A stretch of DNA of 64,000 nucleotides, from positions 23,805,769 to 23,869,768 of the forward strand of contig JAUJPP010000007.1 of assembly GCA_030562195.1 (NCBI GenBank). The letters run 5' to 3'. Made by a program: the position numbers and the translations under genes. Positions 1 through 13,100 of the stretch are shown in pieces (position 1 is the stretch's first letter; every line of letters starts with the position of its first letter). The notes below the pieces were generated by a model. It saw nothing but the letters and a program-made list of their open reading frames with translations, was not told the origin of the DNA and did not search any database. The DNA is from Nipponacmea schrenckii. Its lineage: Eukaryota > Mollusca > Gastropoda > Lottiidae.

Positions 1-1247
1 ATTATTAAACTGTTTATTTTTCTATTGCATTTTTATTGTTGTTTGGAAATAATACTCTGAGATTTGTAGAATTGTTTTCTCAGGGTGTAGACATTATTTT
101 CATCTAGAAATATATATTAACGTAAATAAATTGTACGGTATGTGTTTAAATTTAGATAGAATACATTAGGACAAATGGTGATTTTTCTATTCAGGATTCT
201 CGAAATTTGGGTAGATTTCGCTTGATACATAATGCCAATGCCAATGTGTTTCATTTATTTTGATCATTCTGTCCAGCTGTTCTTAGATCATACTTAACAT
301 TCAGTCTGTCTGGACATCAATAATAAGGTCAGTCTAGCCTAAGACTTTAAATGCTAATTAACTCTCAACTTACGTCATGACATCATTTGAATATTATTAA
401 ATATTAAATTTAACAGTAAATATTTGATGATCGGATTGTTTTGTTATTGTGATGTGATGTATGACAGTATGTTCAGAAAATTAAAGTCCCAATTCTGATG
501 AATATAACTAAACATTCATGGCATGAAATTCAGTTTGCAGTTGGATACTAGTTGAATAGTATCTAGTGTACTAATTTTGACATCAAGAAAACATCGTTAA
601 AAAATGTCCGACTGGGAAAAAAATCAATCAACAGCCCTGTTGGACACATTGACCTTGAATAAGTCATCTTCACTCACAATTCCAGTCCACCCAGCTGTAA
701 ATGGGTACAGATAATCTGGAAAAGACCAATGCCAAGAGGTCATGGCGGACATGTGAACCTAAGTTGTTATCCTTGTAAAATATAGGATCTGAGCTGTCTT
801 GAATTATATGAATATATATGTTTTCATTTAGATGATCAATCAAACCTGTTTGAAATAGGTCTAAGAAATCTATAAACTCACTTACAATTTAGTGAGATCT
901 TTTTAGATACTCTAATTAAAGAAAAAGAAAAGAAAGAATCTATAGTTTACAAGTATAACAATTTAGGTTCACAGTTAAGAATCCTTTCTACCAGCTGGCT
1001 CTTTGCATTAGTTATTCCTGGATTACCCATACTCATTTAAAGCTGGAAAAACTAGAATTATGAGTGTTCATCTGTGAACTTAGTATCGACAGTTAAGAAC
1101 CTGATATTATCCATAAATTCATGAAATAGGTTACAATTAAACTAAGTAAGTTAGAAACATGTAAAGTATTTCAATTATTGCATAGTCCTATGAATAATCA
1201 TCTTATATAGTGATGACATTCTTTACTCATAACATCTGTTAGTCCTT
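1..1247. other. Non-coding stretch, no gene seen
   Basis: AT-rich DNA with no open frame or exon-like segment that I can support. It contains one copy of a dispersed repeat (listed separately at 512-639) and leads directly into the 35-bp minisatellite. Confidence 0.5.
512..639 (+). repeat. Dispersed repeat R1, copy 1
   Basis: A segment of about 130 bp recurs in diverged form at 8658-8757 and 48281-48410. Shared landmarks, in order, are ACATTCATGGCAT, a CTAGTTGAATAGTA block, AGTGTA, a TTTTGAC/GTCA segment, AAAAATGTCC and GGGAAAAAA, then ATCAATCAACAGCCCTG. All three copies lie in the same orientation. I see no coding potential and no clear terminal inverted repeats, so the family is unclassified. 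Confidence 0.6.
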
Positions 1248-2186
1248 CTTTTATACAAGAATTACTTTAAGCTGTTGATTTTCTTTTATACAAATATTAC
1301 TTTAAGTTGTTGATTTTCTTCTATACAAGTATTACTTTCAGCTGTTGATTTTCTTTTATACAAGTATTACTTTAAGCTGTTGATTTTCTTTTATACAAGT
1401 ATTACTTTAAGCTGTTGATTTTCTTCTATACAAGTATTACTTTAAGCTGTTGATTTTCTTTTATACAAGTATTACTTTAAGCTGTTGATTTTCTTTTATA
1501 CAAGTATTACTTTAAGCTGTTGATTTTCTTCTATACAAGTATTACTTTAAGCTGTTGATTTTCTTTTATACAAGTATTACTTTAAGCTGTTGATTTTCTT
1601 TTATACAAATATTACTTTAAGTTGTTGATTTTCTTCTATACAAGTATTACTTTAAGCTGTTGATTTTCTTTTATACAAGTATTACTTTAAGCTGTTGATT
1701 TTCTTTTATACAAGTATTACTTTAAGCTGTTGATTTTCTTCTATACAAGTATTACTTTAAGCTGTTGATTTTCTTTTATACAAGTATTACTTTAAGCTGT
1801 TGATTTTTTTCTATACAAGTATTACTTTAAGCTGTTGATTTTCTTCTATACAAGTATTACTTTAAGCTGTTGATTTTCTTTTATACAAGTATTACTTTAA
1901 GCTGTTGATTTTCTTTTATACAAATGTTACTTTAAGCTGTTGATTTTTTTTTATACAAATGTTACTTTAAGCTGTTGATTTTTTTTTATACAAGTATTAC
2001 TTTAAGCTGTTGATTTTCTTTTATACAAATATTACTTTAAGCTGTTGATTTTCTTTCATACAAGTATTACTATTAGCTGTTGATTTTCTTTTATACAAGT
2101 ATTACTTTAAGCTGTTGATTTTCTTTTATACAAGTATTACTTTAAGCTGTTGATTTTCTTTTATACAAGTATTACTTTAAGCTGTT
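1248..2186. repeat. 35-bp minisatellite, about 27 copies, with higher-order structure
   Basis: A tandem array of a 35-bp unit containing ATACAAGTATTACTTTAAGC followed by TGTTGATTTTCTTTT or CTTCT. Units differ at a few diagnostic positions: CTTTTATA or CTTCTATA, and AAGT or AAAT. In the first half the CTTCT variant appears every third unit. The array ends abruptly at CTGTTCAG. No gene overlaps it. Confidence 0.95.
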
Positions 2187-4111
2187 CAGTTTCTGTTTCA
2201 TTTATTTATTATGTATTTCATTATACAATGATTGATTTTTTTGAATGGAAAAGATGTGCTTGATTGAATTTTGACGGTAAACTGATTAATTGTTATAAAA
2301 TAGTTACTGGTATTGATTTAAGCAGACATTCTTATTTCTTACTTTACATTTGCGTAAAACATATCAGAAAGCATTACTGCAAAGTGTCAGGTAGGAAAAG
2401 TCGTTCATTTACATGCCAAATTGGAGATTAGGACACTATACTTCATAACACAGAATTGATAGTGTCAAAAGTGTTTTTTTTGCTATCATTGGAAATGACC
2501 CTTTGTGATTTTCTAGCAGATAATTTCAGTATCATTTTTCAAAATAAAAATCTCGCATTTAGTTTGCCTTCAACAAAACTTGTAATGGATGTTGAGTATC
2601 TAATCAATTCAAGCTTGTTATTGACATTCTCACATGTAGCAGTGGACTAGCTGCTAGGGTAAGAAAACGTTGAGATGTTTCCTTGATAAACAATGATTGT
2701 TGTGATCCTTCAGGTCACATCATTATGTGCTCAAGTATTTCCTGTCTGTAGTAGTGAATATTTCCTTGCCATTAGAACATCTCTCTATAATCCGTCCCAT
2801 TAACATAAAAATTGGTTGAAAATTGTTGTCTAACTTGCATTAATGATCTAAATATGGAATGATTTGACTACTCATTAGCAAAAATGTTGCTATGAACCTT
2901 GAAAGTGCATTGGCATAAAAAAGTGATTTTAATGTCACTAATCGCAAAATGAACCAATGATAATTTGAGAAAAGTAGGTAATTTTCCTCTCACTGCAAAC
3001 TCGGACTCATTCATCTTGCATAAAGCTAACAGACTTAGAGATATTTCTCATGCGAAACAAACAGAAGGCGGGAAATGAAAAGTAAAAATCTTTATTGGAC
3101 AAGTGTGTCAAATAATTTACATTCACCCACATATTGGTTACATAGGAGTCAAGTAATGATTGAACTATTTGATCTCAACTTCTAGACTATTATCAGTTCA
3201 CAGAAGAAAACTGTTAAACCACAATTATATATTTTGGGTTATTATTGAATCAGGTAAATCTATCTTATTGTCTAGTTCATTATTTAGATATTGAATCAAT
3301 AATGCTTATATGTATATTATGACTTTATATAAGTTATGAAAAGGTGACATATCAACTGTTTTCAGTCTGGTTTACTTTTTTTTGGTGAGCATTTTTAAAT
3401 ACCATTAGCCATTGCACATTATGCAGAAATATAATAATTGCGGGAATTTAAACAGAATTTGTATCAAAAAATCAAACTCCCTGCTGTTTTTGTGAAACTG
3501 AACCCATGTTTGTAATGATTGGCATGTATCCAAAAAGGTTCTTGGTCTTTCTGGAAAACATTTCATCAATGATTTGTTATGTCATCATAACACAAACACA
3601 ACAATCTGACCAAATTTCAAACTACCCGTTTATAAATCTTTCACTTCATTGGTGTCATTTTGAAGTTATTTTTTACAAATTTGGTTGTATTTACAAGTAT
3701 TATTAGTGTGTTTCGATAACTAAAGTTAAGACAGCTTAATTCTCGACTGTTTTGAGCCTGGTTTACTAGTTTATTTTTGCTTTTTTGCGGGGAGATAAAG
3801 AATTTCAAGTACAATATACAAAATAAAAGTAAATTCAGATCCTTTTAAAGGAAACAGTAGAAATAGAAACAAATATTGATAGAAATTTAAAAAAAACAAA
3901 TTATTAATTTGCAAATGCTATAAGATAACATCAAATTCAAGAAATGTAATATAACTTTTACATATCCTGAAGACATTAAAATATACTTTTATTACTGAAT
4001 CATTATGATTATGGTAATATTTTTTCTCATTAATGTTAATATTTATTGTTATTGATTAATTGTAATCATATATTTATTGTACTCTGGATATTTGAAAATT
4101 TTTATTTTAGG
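2187..4111. other. Non-coding stretch, nothing recognised
   Basis: AT-rich sequence between two tandem repeats. The open frames near 2456-2650 and 3506-3706 are short, lack exon-like flanks and resemble no family I know. I see no RNA gene or mobile element. Confidence 0.4.
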
Positions 4112-4560
4112 CAGCTTAAGTTTAATTGATTGTGTTCACGTGACTAAAAAGACTGGAAGATATTTCTGTAACCTCCACCCCTCCCTGAAGAACAAACAAA
4201 CATTAAGGATTAGTTTCAAATTTTCGTTTAATTGTTGTTATTTATTTATTGTAACTCTAGGTATTTATTGTATTGTGTATGATATTATTAAAAAAGTTAG
4301 GGCAGCTTTAGTTGAACTGGTTGAGTTTACTGGTAGATATTTCTGGAACCCCCACCCCTCCCTGTATAAAAAACAAAAAAAAACAATTAAGATTCAAATT
4401 TTCATTTAATTGTTGTTATTTATTTATTGTAACTGTAACTATTTATTATGATATCATTAAAAAGTTAAGGCAGTTTAAGTATCTGGTTGCATTTACTGGT
4501 AGATATTCCATATCCATCCTACCCTGTAAAACTAACAAACAATAAGCATTAGATTCAAAT
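4112..4560. repeat. Three diverged tandem copies of a ~175-bp unit
   Basis: Each unit carries GGCAG(C/T)TT(A)AGT, then a GGTAGATATT or GAAGATATT motif, then CACCCCTCCCTG (decayed in the third copy), a run rich in AAACAA, and AATTTTCATTTAATTGTTG followed by TTATTTATTGTAACT. The starts are spaced about 175-185 bp apart. The open frames here are products of the repeat and not genes. Confidence 0.8.
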
Positions 4561-7150
4561 AAAATTTCATGGACAAGACAAAATCATCTGAAAGACGTTT
4601 GAAATTTTTCTCACAAGTCAGTTTGAATAAGGTGGCAACTAATTTGGTAGTATATAGAGCTAGTAGAAAAGAGTATATTATCAAGTCAATATCAACTTGA
4701 GAGCCTATTATATTGAACATCTCCTTTCACTTGAATGAATGACATTACTGTAGTCTCTGTGATAAATGGATACTTAAAATTTGAGAAATTTTCAAATACA
4801 TGAAGATGCATGTAGATCTTCTGAAACTGACAGTGATGCTAAATCCCAGTGAAGGAGTGGCTTCTGCAATAACCATTTTAACATTTTTATCAACTTTTGG
4901 TTGGGTTAATTTATACATTTAGATCCTAGGTTTTCAACCCGGGGAAGCGTCCCACATGTGGGACATTGGATGATTTTAGTGCGACGTGGGCTCATCCCAA
5001 GTCCCTCACAGTCCTACCAACAAGCCGGGCAAGTTGATATGGTGACTTGGTTTTATAGTTTTCTAATTAGCTGATGATAAAATTCTGTCAACAGTTTAAA
5101 CCCAGTGTAAATACAGGGTCATGCTTCAATGATAGCAGGAATGGAAGAAGATGTTCTTAATTTATTACACTTAAAAATAGAACATATTGGGTTAGGGGTT
5201 CATATGGAGACCTGGCTTTAAGACAGACTATAATTATTGTCTTGTATTGGTATGGTCTGTAGAGTATTGAGTCGGAGAGTATGTTTTAATATAGGTTTAG
5301 TAATACAATGTGTCATGTAGTGTTACTGTAATAAGGCTTGTTTCTGCAAATTCTAAAGAAGCAGTAAAACCATAACTGTTGGTAACTTTAAAAATACTAG
5401 TTATGTTATGACAATTAATTAATAGATGATTTAATGTCATTTAGAAAGTGGTGTTGCAACAATATTTTCGTTATTGGGATAACACTTTCTTGGTATAGCA
5501 CAGATTCTAGTGCTGAAAATTGGCTGAGACCCGAACTGGTTTCAAACCAGCAATCTCAGGGTCAGGCACCTAATCGCCAGAAATGCTAATCTTTTTGTAT
5601 GATTTGCAGAAAATATAAAAAAATCAAATGATGTGAAGTTTTTTCATTGTCTTGAATTGGTCGTTGATATTTCCTAGCTTCTATATTACTCTGGCGTAGG
5701 TCTGCTAGACTGGCACCCAAGAAGCAATAAAAATCAAGCCCAGCCTTCTCACTAGAGAATACTATATTTGAAAGATTTGAAAGTTGTGAACTTTGTTAAA
5801 ATAAATTTGTTTTAAACTGCATAAATAGATGGTTAGAATTAAAAGCCAATTTATATTTTATTGATGCGACTATGGTAAAATTTAGCTTCATTTATCTGGA
5901 GCTTTATCATCAATATCACTGTTATAAATTGTAAGAGTTTTGAATTTGGTATATATATAACAATATTTGTAGGTCAATTTATTTCAAGTTTGATTAACTT
6001 CATGAGATAAATAATAACCTTTCAGCATTGAATGTGATTTATATAAATACTGAATTATGCAAGATACTGTATGTATTTTATTACATACTAAAACTGCATA
6101 CAGAGGTTGAATTGGTTGAAAAGTACCAAGTTTTTATTCAACAGAAGGCACTGGCACAGGGTTGAAGCAATGGACACAAAAAAATGTTAGGGTTATAATG
6201 TTAAAATGTCAAGTTATGCTACATCTAACAATGGCTTTTGGACATATAGTAGCTTTAGAAACTGAAAATGATTTGAAATATGTGAAATGTTCTTATTCCC
6301 AAATTTTACTTGATATTCTTTCTGGAAAATGTGGATAATTATATAAGCTAGAAGAGCTGATAATCATATAACTTTGAAATTATGCAAATTACTATAGGAA
6401 ATTTGTACCTTTAATTAAATAGTTGCAAATTATGCAAGATAAATGCTTGACTAATAACTTTCAGTAAATGATAATAAAAAAAATGATGTACACAACTTGC
6501 AAAATGTGCACAGAGACAGATAGTTTGTAATTCATTTTCCTTCATATAAGATAGATACTTTAAATGATTGAAATTATCCATGTGGACTGAATTTTATGGA
6601 AAGAATAGTCATTGCCCTAAATTTGTACCCATTGCTCTACATAAGTGTACTATAATGGTATTTGTTATACTGAGATCAAAGTGGACAAAGTCAAACATTA
6701 AAGCAATATTGAGATATTTTCCCATGGTTTAAGACCCTCCCATTATTCCTTTATCCATCTGACTCTAAAGTCCATTGCTTTAAGTCAATCAATGTTCTTG
6801 ACTTCAAATTAAGTTTCATTTCACTGTCACTTTTATTTGTTGAAAGGCTAAAGTGAATACAATATCCAAAGTTTTTCTCGTTACTGATATCAGTTCGTAA
6901 CTTGGTTGATCTTTTATTATTTTGTGTGAACAACATTGGTATATTTCTATTAGAAATTTTTACAGTTTTTGTATGTTTGATATGTTAAGTGGAAATCCTA
7001 CTTTCATTAAGCATACAGTGTAATCTACCAATATAATTTTTTTTTTTTTCACTGCTTGTACATTTTTTTTGCAACCAAATTTTCATTTTTTTTTAATGTT
7101 GGATAAGAGATTTTTTTTTATGTTTCTCTAGATAAAAAGGAATATTGACT
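4561..7150. other. Non-coding stretch with scattered repeat relics
   Basis: No gene supported. A perfect 16-bp palindrome, GTCCCACATGTGGGAC, lies at 4949-4964 beside TTTTCAACCCGGGG. That combination resembles the subterminal region of some hAT elements, but one short match is not enough to classify it. The SINE-like fragment at about 5470-5590 is listed separately. Confidence 0.4.
5470..5590 (-). mobile_element. tRNA-derived SINE-like fragment
   Basis: Read on the minus strand, the segment starts near TCTGGCGATTAGGTGCC. It carries TGACCCTGAGATTGCTGG, then GGTTTGAAACC (close to the Pol III B box GGTTCGANNCC), then AGTTCGGGTCTC. The upstream part fits a weak A box about 35 bp earlier. The order and spacing match a tRNA-derived SINE head. 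I do not see an intact tRNA cloverleaf, so this is not called as a functional tRNA gene. Confidence 0.5.
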
Positions 7151-7155
7151 TTTTC

Positions 7156-7252
7156 ATGTTAGCCTGATAAGAGTGAAATTTGTTTATTTATGTTAGCCTG
7201 GATAAGAGTGAAATTTGGTTTATTTATGTTAGCCTGGATAAGAGTGAAATTG
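7156..7252. repeat. Three tandem copies of a ~36-bp unit
   Basis: ATGTTAGCCTGGATAAGAGT followed by GAAATT(T) and TGTTTATTT repeats three times. The first copy lacks one G (CCTGATAAG). It is a short local tandem duplication in non-coding DNA. Confidence 0.85.
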
Positions 7253-7859
7253 TAAGCTAACTGAATTCAGTTTCATATAAGAAACTGAGAATAAGTTGTT
7301 CAGAAGTTCGGAATTTCAAAATTCAAGTTCTATGGTCTTATATATCTTATTATACGCATCTACCTGTTGTTACAGTTGACTTTGCACATTAATTACCAGC
7401 CTAATATACCTTGACTTGAATATTTATATAAGATATTTATCATATCACATTACATTCATTAATCCAGTAATAAGAGCAGATAGGCTTACATAGTACTTTT
7501 CTTGTAATCATATTGAATTAGTTTGAGCTTTGAATTTCACAGAATCATTGTATATCTGTCGATCTGCGAGTACTGCACATTGTCTTATATGTTCTGTTGG
7601 ATAAGGTATAATTAGATGTTCGGTAAGGCAATTTTTGTTTTTCTTTCGTGGAGAAGCTTATGATGAACCTTTCATTGAATTTATGTAAATCGAGGGCTTT
7701 CAACCTAGTGGTATTCAAGGGGTTACGAGTCGTTTTCTAATCTGGCACAAGTTTTTTGGTCAATACAATCTTTATTCATTCTATGCAGTCAGAGTAATTC
7801 CCAAACATTGAAAAAGATTACAGGGAAAACCTAAGAAAACATTGAATAATAGTAATGAT

Positions 7860-8200
7860 TTTTTAATGATAGGAGGTACAGGATGGATGATCCTAATAGG
7901 GGAAATATTGATATATTGATATTCATCAGGGAACTTTCCTGGTGTCATGATGTAACAGAATCCCTCAAAATCTGGAAAACTCACAAAACTAAGTAATTTT
8001 TGAAAAACGCTTAATCAATTTATTAAGCATTTTTCAATAATCAAATGCGTCTTTATGGATTATACTTAGTTTTTTTGATATTCATTTTTTTTTTATGTTA
8101 TTTATGACAGCATGTTTTACTGATAAATAGAGCTTTTTTTGGCTAAGTTTAAAATTTTCAAATTTTATGTTCATTCCAAGACCTATTATTTACATGTGAA
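7860..8200 (-). repeat. Dispersed repeat R2, copy 1 (inverted)
   Basis: On the minus strand this matches 13725-14110 and 21540-21905 on the plus strand. Landmarks in order are ATGAACATAAAATT, TTTAAACTTGG, GAGCTCTATTCATCAG, ATCCATAAA, ATTGAAAAATGCTTAATAA, TTTTTCAAAAA, GACACCAGGTAAGTTC and CATATTGACC. Length is about 350-380 bp. No terminal repeats are obvious and the class is unknown. Confidence 0.65.
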
Positions 8201-8657
8201 GTCCATGAGAGAATTTAACGTACATTTTTATTTCTTTTCATTTTCTGGTCCATTAATACATGATAGAAATGAAAGTAGTTCAGCTAAGGCAATCAGTATT
8301 CATTTTCACAGATTACACTCCAAATTTTAGCTTTCTAAGTCATGTGTATCTATAGTTATTAGTTAGTGTTTTTTTGTCATATTTCTCAGTTTAATGTACA
8401 AACTAAAGCTATTGTTAAACATGTGATAAACAAACATGATAGACAGTAACCTTGCTGAGTTCTAAATGTTATATTCAAACTTCTGCTGCACTCTGGAAAT
8501 TGTTTTTTTTCTTCATGCCATTAGATATAAAAGGAATACTGCATCTTAGAATGAACTTTAAAAATCTTAAACTTGGAAACTGATGTTCACTTCATTGTAT
8601 CTATTCTAATACGCAGCATCACTTTAAAACACACAATTATGAGGTTATATAATACAC

Positions 8658-8757
8658 ACATTCATGGCATTGAATTACAGTGTAGCATAGTCTTGTCACC
8701 CCCAAAAACATCAGTTTAAAAATGTCCAGTTGGGGAAAAAATAAATCAACAGCCCTG
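8658..8757 (+). repeat. Dispersed repeat R1, copy 2
   Basis: A shortened copy of the repeat at 512-639. It lacks the CTAGTTGAATAGTA block but keeps CATTCATGGCAT, GTGTAGCATAG, AAAAATGTCC and AAATCAACAGCCCTG. Confidence 0.6.
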
Positions 8758-9224
8758 TAATGTATGCTGAACAAAAACAACCTCTGATCTTTCTTATGAA
8801 ACTGAAGTGTTTTCAGATTTTAATGAACAAGTTTACTGAGTGAACTTGCCAGTTATGAAACTGGTAATTGAATCAAAAACTGATGATGATATGAAATTCA
8901 GATTTTTTCCTCTTTATAAAAACCTGTAAAACAAGTTAGTTTGTTATGTCCCAGGTTTTATAATGAACGATGGTTTAAGAATGTACTTGATTAACATGTA
9001 TTGTTATTAGATTATCAATAATTATGAACCAAGTTATGTTTTTAATTATTTATTTAAAGTAAAGTTTCTCTGATTTTGCAGAATTTATGCTTTTATAAAA
9101 GTATTTAAGTAAGTAAAAATTAAGTTAATAAGTTTAATAAAATTAAAGATATTAAAACAAGCAACAAACATTCGAACATTGTGTACTTTATATAATCCAA
9201 TGTCAAAATCAAATGTATTTTTTG

Positions 9225-10110
9225 TTCTTTGGGGGGTCAAATTTATTCTTGTTTTGGGGGTTTGAATGTTTTTGTTTTTGGGGGGTTCGAATGTTGTTGT
9301 TTTTTGGGGGTTTGAATGTTGTTGTTTTGGGGGGTTTGAATGTTGTTGTTTTTGGGGGTATGTTGTTGTTTTTTCGGGTTTGAATGTTGTTGTTTTTGGG
9401 GGTATGTTGTTGTTTTTTCGGGTTTGAATGTTGTTGTTTTTTGGGTCTGAATGTTGTTGTTTTTTCGGGTTTGAATATTGTTGCATTTTTGGTTTTTAGG
9501 GTTATGTTGTGTTTTGTTTTGATTTTCGGGTTTGAATGTTGTTGTTTTGGGGGGTTTGAATGTTGTTGTTTTGGGGGGGTTGAATGTTGTTGTTTTGGGG
9601 GGTTTGAATGCTGTTATTTTGGGGGGTATGAATGTTGTTTTTTTTTGGCTGTTTGAATGTTGTTGTTTTGGGAGGTTTGAATGTTGTTGTTTTTGGGGTT
9701 TGAATGTTATTGTTTTTGGGGTTTGAATGTTATTGTTTTGGTGGGTTTGACTGTTGTTGTTTTGGCGGGTTTGAATGTTGTTGTTTTGGGGGGTTGAATG
9801 TTATTGTTTTTTGGGGGTTTGAATTGTTGTTTTGGGGGTTTGAATGGTGTTTTTTGGGGGGGGGGGGGTTGAATGTTATTGTTTTGGGGGGGTGTTGAAT
9901 GTTGTTGTTTTGGGGTTGAATGTTTTGTTTGGGGGTTTGAATGTTATTGTTTTTAAGGGGGTTTGAATGTTTTTGGGGGTTTTAATGTTGTTGTTTTTGG
10001 GGTTTGAATGTTGTTTTTTGCTTTTGTTGTTCCTTTGTTGTTTTTGTTTTTAGGGGTATGTATGTTATTTGAGGTTTGTATGTTGTTTGAGGTTTGTATG
10101 TTGTTTCCTT
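9225..10110 (+). repeat. G-rich ~25-bp minisatellite
   Basis: About 30 imperfect copies of a unit such as TTTGAATGTTGTTGTTTTGG followed by GGGG. The plus strand carries almost all the G runs of 4-10 nt, giving extreme strand asymmetry. It decays into TTTGAGGTTTGTATGTTG copies at 10,060-10,110. All six-frame reading frames here are low-complexity repeats of the unit and are not genes. The array ends about 70 bp before the start codon of the HSD11B1-like gene, so it lies in its promoter, 5' UTR or a 5' UTR intron. Confidence 0.9.
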
Positions 10111-10178
10111 CCAAATTTTTAGAAATAAGTCTGAGAGTTTATGGCACTGTATTTTCAGGTAGCTGTAAACATTAAACT

Positions 10179-13100
10179 ATGTGGAAGAAAGTTATAGCAG
10201 TATTAATAGGGTTAATGATAGGCTATTGGTATATTGATAGCTTTGATCCAGGTATTTATATTAAAGCAAGTATTCTTTTATATTTAATATAACGTTATCT
10301 CTTATATTGCTTCTTTTTACAAATTAATGAATCATGTCTGTTATACTATAAAAATACTTCAATTATTACTGATTTAAACAATATCTCTTGAATAAAAATT
10401 TACATATAGGCCTACACATTAATTGGATTCAGAAAAAAGGACAAGGCTTATGTTAATCTGTCTCCATATAAAGCATCTAGAAGTATTAATATAAGAATAA
10501 ATTCAAAAACAAGAAAAACTAGATTCACAGGCTTCACGAGGTTCTGATGCAGTGCATAGCAGTTTTGATATGCGCTTTAAGACTACCCCACAAAGTATCC
10601 GTAGAACAGTAACGTTATTTTACAGAGTATAAGTCGTTTTATTTTAAAGAATAATCAGTTCGCTGAAACTTGTGTCATGTAGATCGCTCAAACGCATAAT
10701 TCTACAAACAGCTTTAAAGGATGGAATTCACAATTTTCAAATGCTGATAAAATGGCAAGCATACACCCTACAACAAAGTATAATGTATCAATAGATAGAT
10801 TTTATCTTATTGTCAAGATTACAATGTACGACCATTCGAAGTTTTTATATATTACTATCCGATAAAATATCCAAATCAAAATCAAAATTCAAAAATCGGT
10901 TTCCAAACATAATTCAGCAATCAATATTACATTCTATAGATATCAAAATTACACGAATCGGATTATCTCCAGAGGCCCCATTTCGATTTAAAGAAAATTA
11001 TGCACAGTTACTAGAGAAGAAAATACAAAATTTTCAAATACTACAAAGCGCATTTTTGGTGGAAATATGTGGTTTTTAAATCATTACAAAGAGCATACAA
11101 ACCGTAATAAGATTCAATTCAATTTTTTTTTTATGAATTAGTTCATGTGACAGAGCTCTTTAAAAATAATAATCACAAATTTCGATCGGCTATAAAACTG
11201 GAAGTAACCATCGGACAACACAAATGAATATATAAGTGGATAAGATATCAACAAGGTCACCAAAGGTCAAGGTCAGGAAATATGGGCCTTTAAAGTTTTG
11301 CCATTACCAAGATAATTAAAATGGAAATAAAAGAAAATAAAAATAAAAATTCAAAATTAGGCTTCTAAACAAAATTGCACAATCGACTCTAGTTATTAGA
11401 AATGTAAAAATAACGAAAATCGCTTTATCCCCTGAGGCCCCATTTCGAATTTTACAAAAGTTTGACATTTCAGTATGGCGACTTATTGTTTGCTTCCCGT
11501 CCGGATTTTTTCGTCTTCGTTTTTAAGCATATCATAAAAAGAATTTTTGAAATATCTTCAAAATTCTGGAATTTGAATTGTTAAAGTTAACGTCAAAACC
11601 GGAAGTCATTTTGAATATTTGAAAAATAGTTTTTGATCGCATTAAAAGTTTCCATCTACCTTTAAGTTTTCAAGTGGATGGGAATACATTTGTAAAAGTT
11701 GATAAAAACGCAAAAATTGAAATTAAAAAAGTCAGCTACAAAAGTAATGAAATTTTTGAAAATGCAGTTATGTAGCTATCAGTTAAAAGAAGCTAGCAAA
11801 AGTAGTTCTGTCAAAATCAGTTGAAAAATAGAGGTAATAAATAGCAAAAACCAAAACGAAGCCATTGTCCACAGCTTGTTTCTGATCACTCTGAATGACG
11901 ACATTTAACATTTAACAAATAGTAGTCTTGCAGTTTGAATGGCAAATAGCAACAGGTAGTTTGCAGCAGGTTGCCTTCGAGGGTAAAATTTAAAAAAAAA
12001 AGACATTTCGAAAACGTTCCATGAACGCACTGCACTGAAAATAAAAATGTCACACTCTTAATACAGTATATACACCAGATTAGAATTAGGAGCGAAGGAG
12101 GTGTCAGATAGTCACGGACTTGATTGCTGTCAATAACCATGCTATAACTATATATACCAGTATCTAACAAAAAAACTATCCATAGCACGGGTATGCAAAA
12201 CTCAACTGTTAAAAAACCATTATTTATGTACTAATGCTTTTCATCTTGCATTAAGTTAATGACATAGAAATACATTAGTCTTAATCTCTAATAAGCATAA
12301 TTTGTTTGCAGCTACTTATGTATGGGCAAAACTCTTATTTTGGATTTCGATATTTGTTTTACTGTTTAGATCAGTACGATACTAGGGTTTGTTATTGAGA
12401 GAAAATTCTACCAATCTATTCTAACATATTACAGAAACATTGAAAGGAAAGCGAGTATTAATCACTGGTGCTTCCACTGGTATCGGTGAACATATAGCCT
12501 ATCATTATGCTAACTTCGGGGCAAATATTATGATAACAGCCCGCAGAGAAAATGCCTTAAAAGATGTAAGTTTGAATGTTAAAAGTTCATGTTGTTATTG
12601 GCAATATCTTATGAAATAAAGAGATAAAATATAGTGAGGGAAGCCTGGTTGACAGTTTGATTAAAAATAACACCAAACTTTCATTCTGATTTTTGTATTA
12701 TCTTTTATATTTGATTTAGCCATTTCAGTTAGGGTCTATCACTTAAACATTCATCAAAATAAACCTGTTTCAACCAATCTAATTTCTTCCCACTCCAACA
12801 CTTTCGCAACAACAAAGTCAAAAGGTTAATTTGATGAATGTTCAAGAACCCTGTCATTATAGCTTAACTGAAATGACTGAATTAAAAATAAAAACTTATA
12901 AAAAAAGATGAAAGGTTGCTCTTTTTATTGTAATTGAGATTTGAGAAAAAATTAAATGAATGGAGCTTTACGTCCTACTTTTCTTCACTTTGAGATTTGA
13001 GAAAGGGAAGGTGCATTAAAAAGAATTTGAATTATGACTATGAAATAGTAAGGGCAGAAAAGCAGAACTGTATTCCCGAGTTTGCCTCTATCAAATTTCA

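Larger units (their letters stand above)
7253..9224. other. Non-coding stretch with dispersed repeats
   Basis: No gene supported. It contains an inverted copy of dispersed repeat R2 (7860-8200) and one copy of R1 (8658-8757). The open frames at 7781-7984 and 8139-8330 fall in these repeats. Confidence 0.45.

Noticed and set aside
1248..2186. Coding repeat protein
   Set aside because: A 35-bp period is not a multiple of three and all frames contain stops.
4924..5060. hAT transposon end
   Set aside because: TTTTCAACCCGGGG plus a 16-bp palindrome is suggestive, but no matching second end or 8-bp duplication was found.
9085..9898. Several overlapping reading frames of 64-133 aa on both strands
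   Set aside because: They translate the G-rich minisatellite (repeats of FECCCFGG or QQHSNPKK type) and have no exon context.
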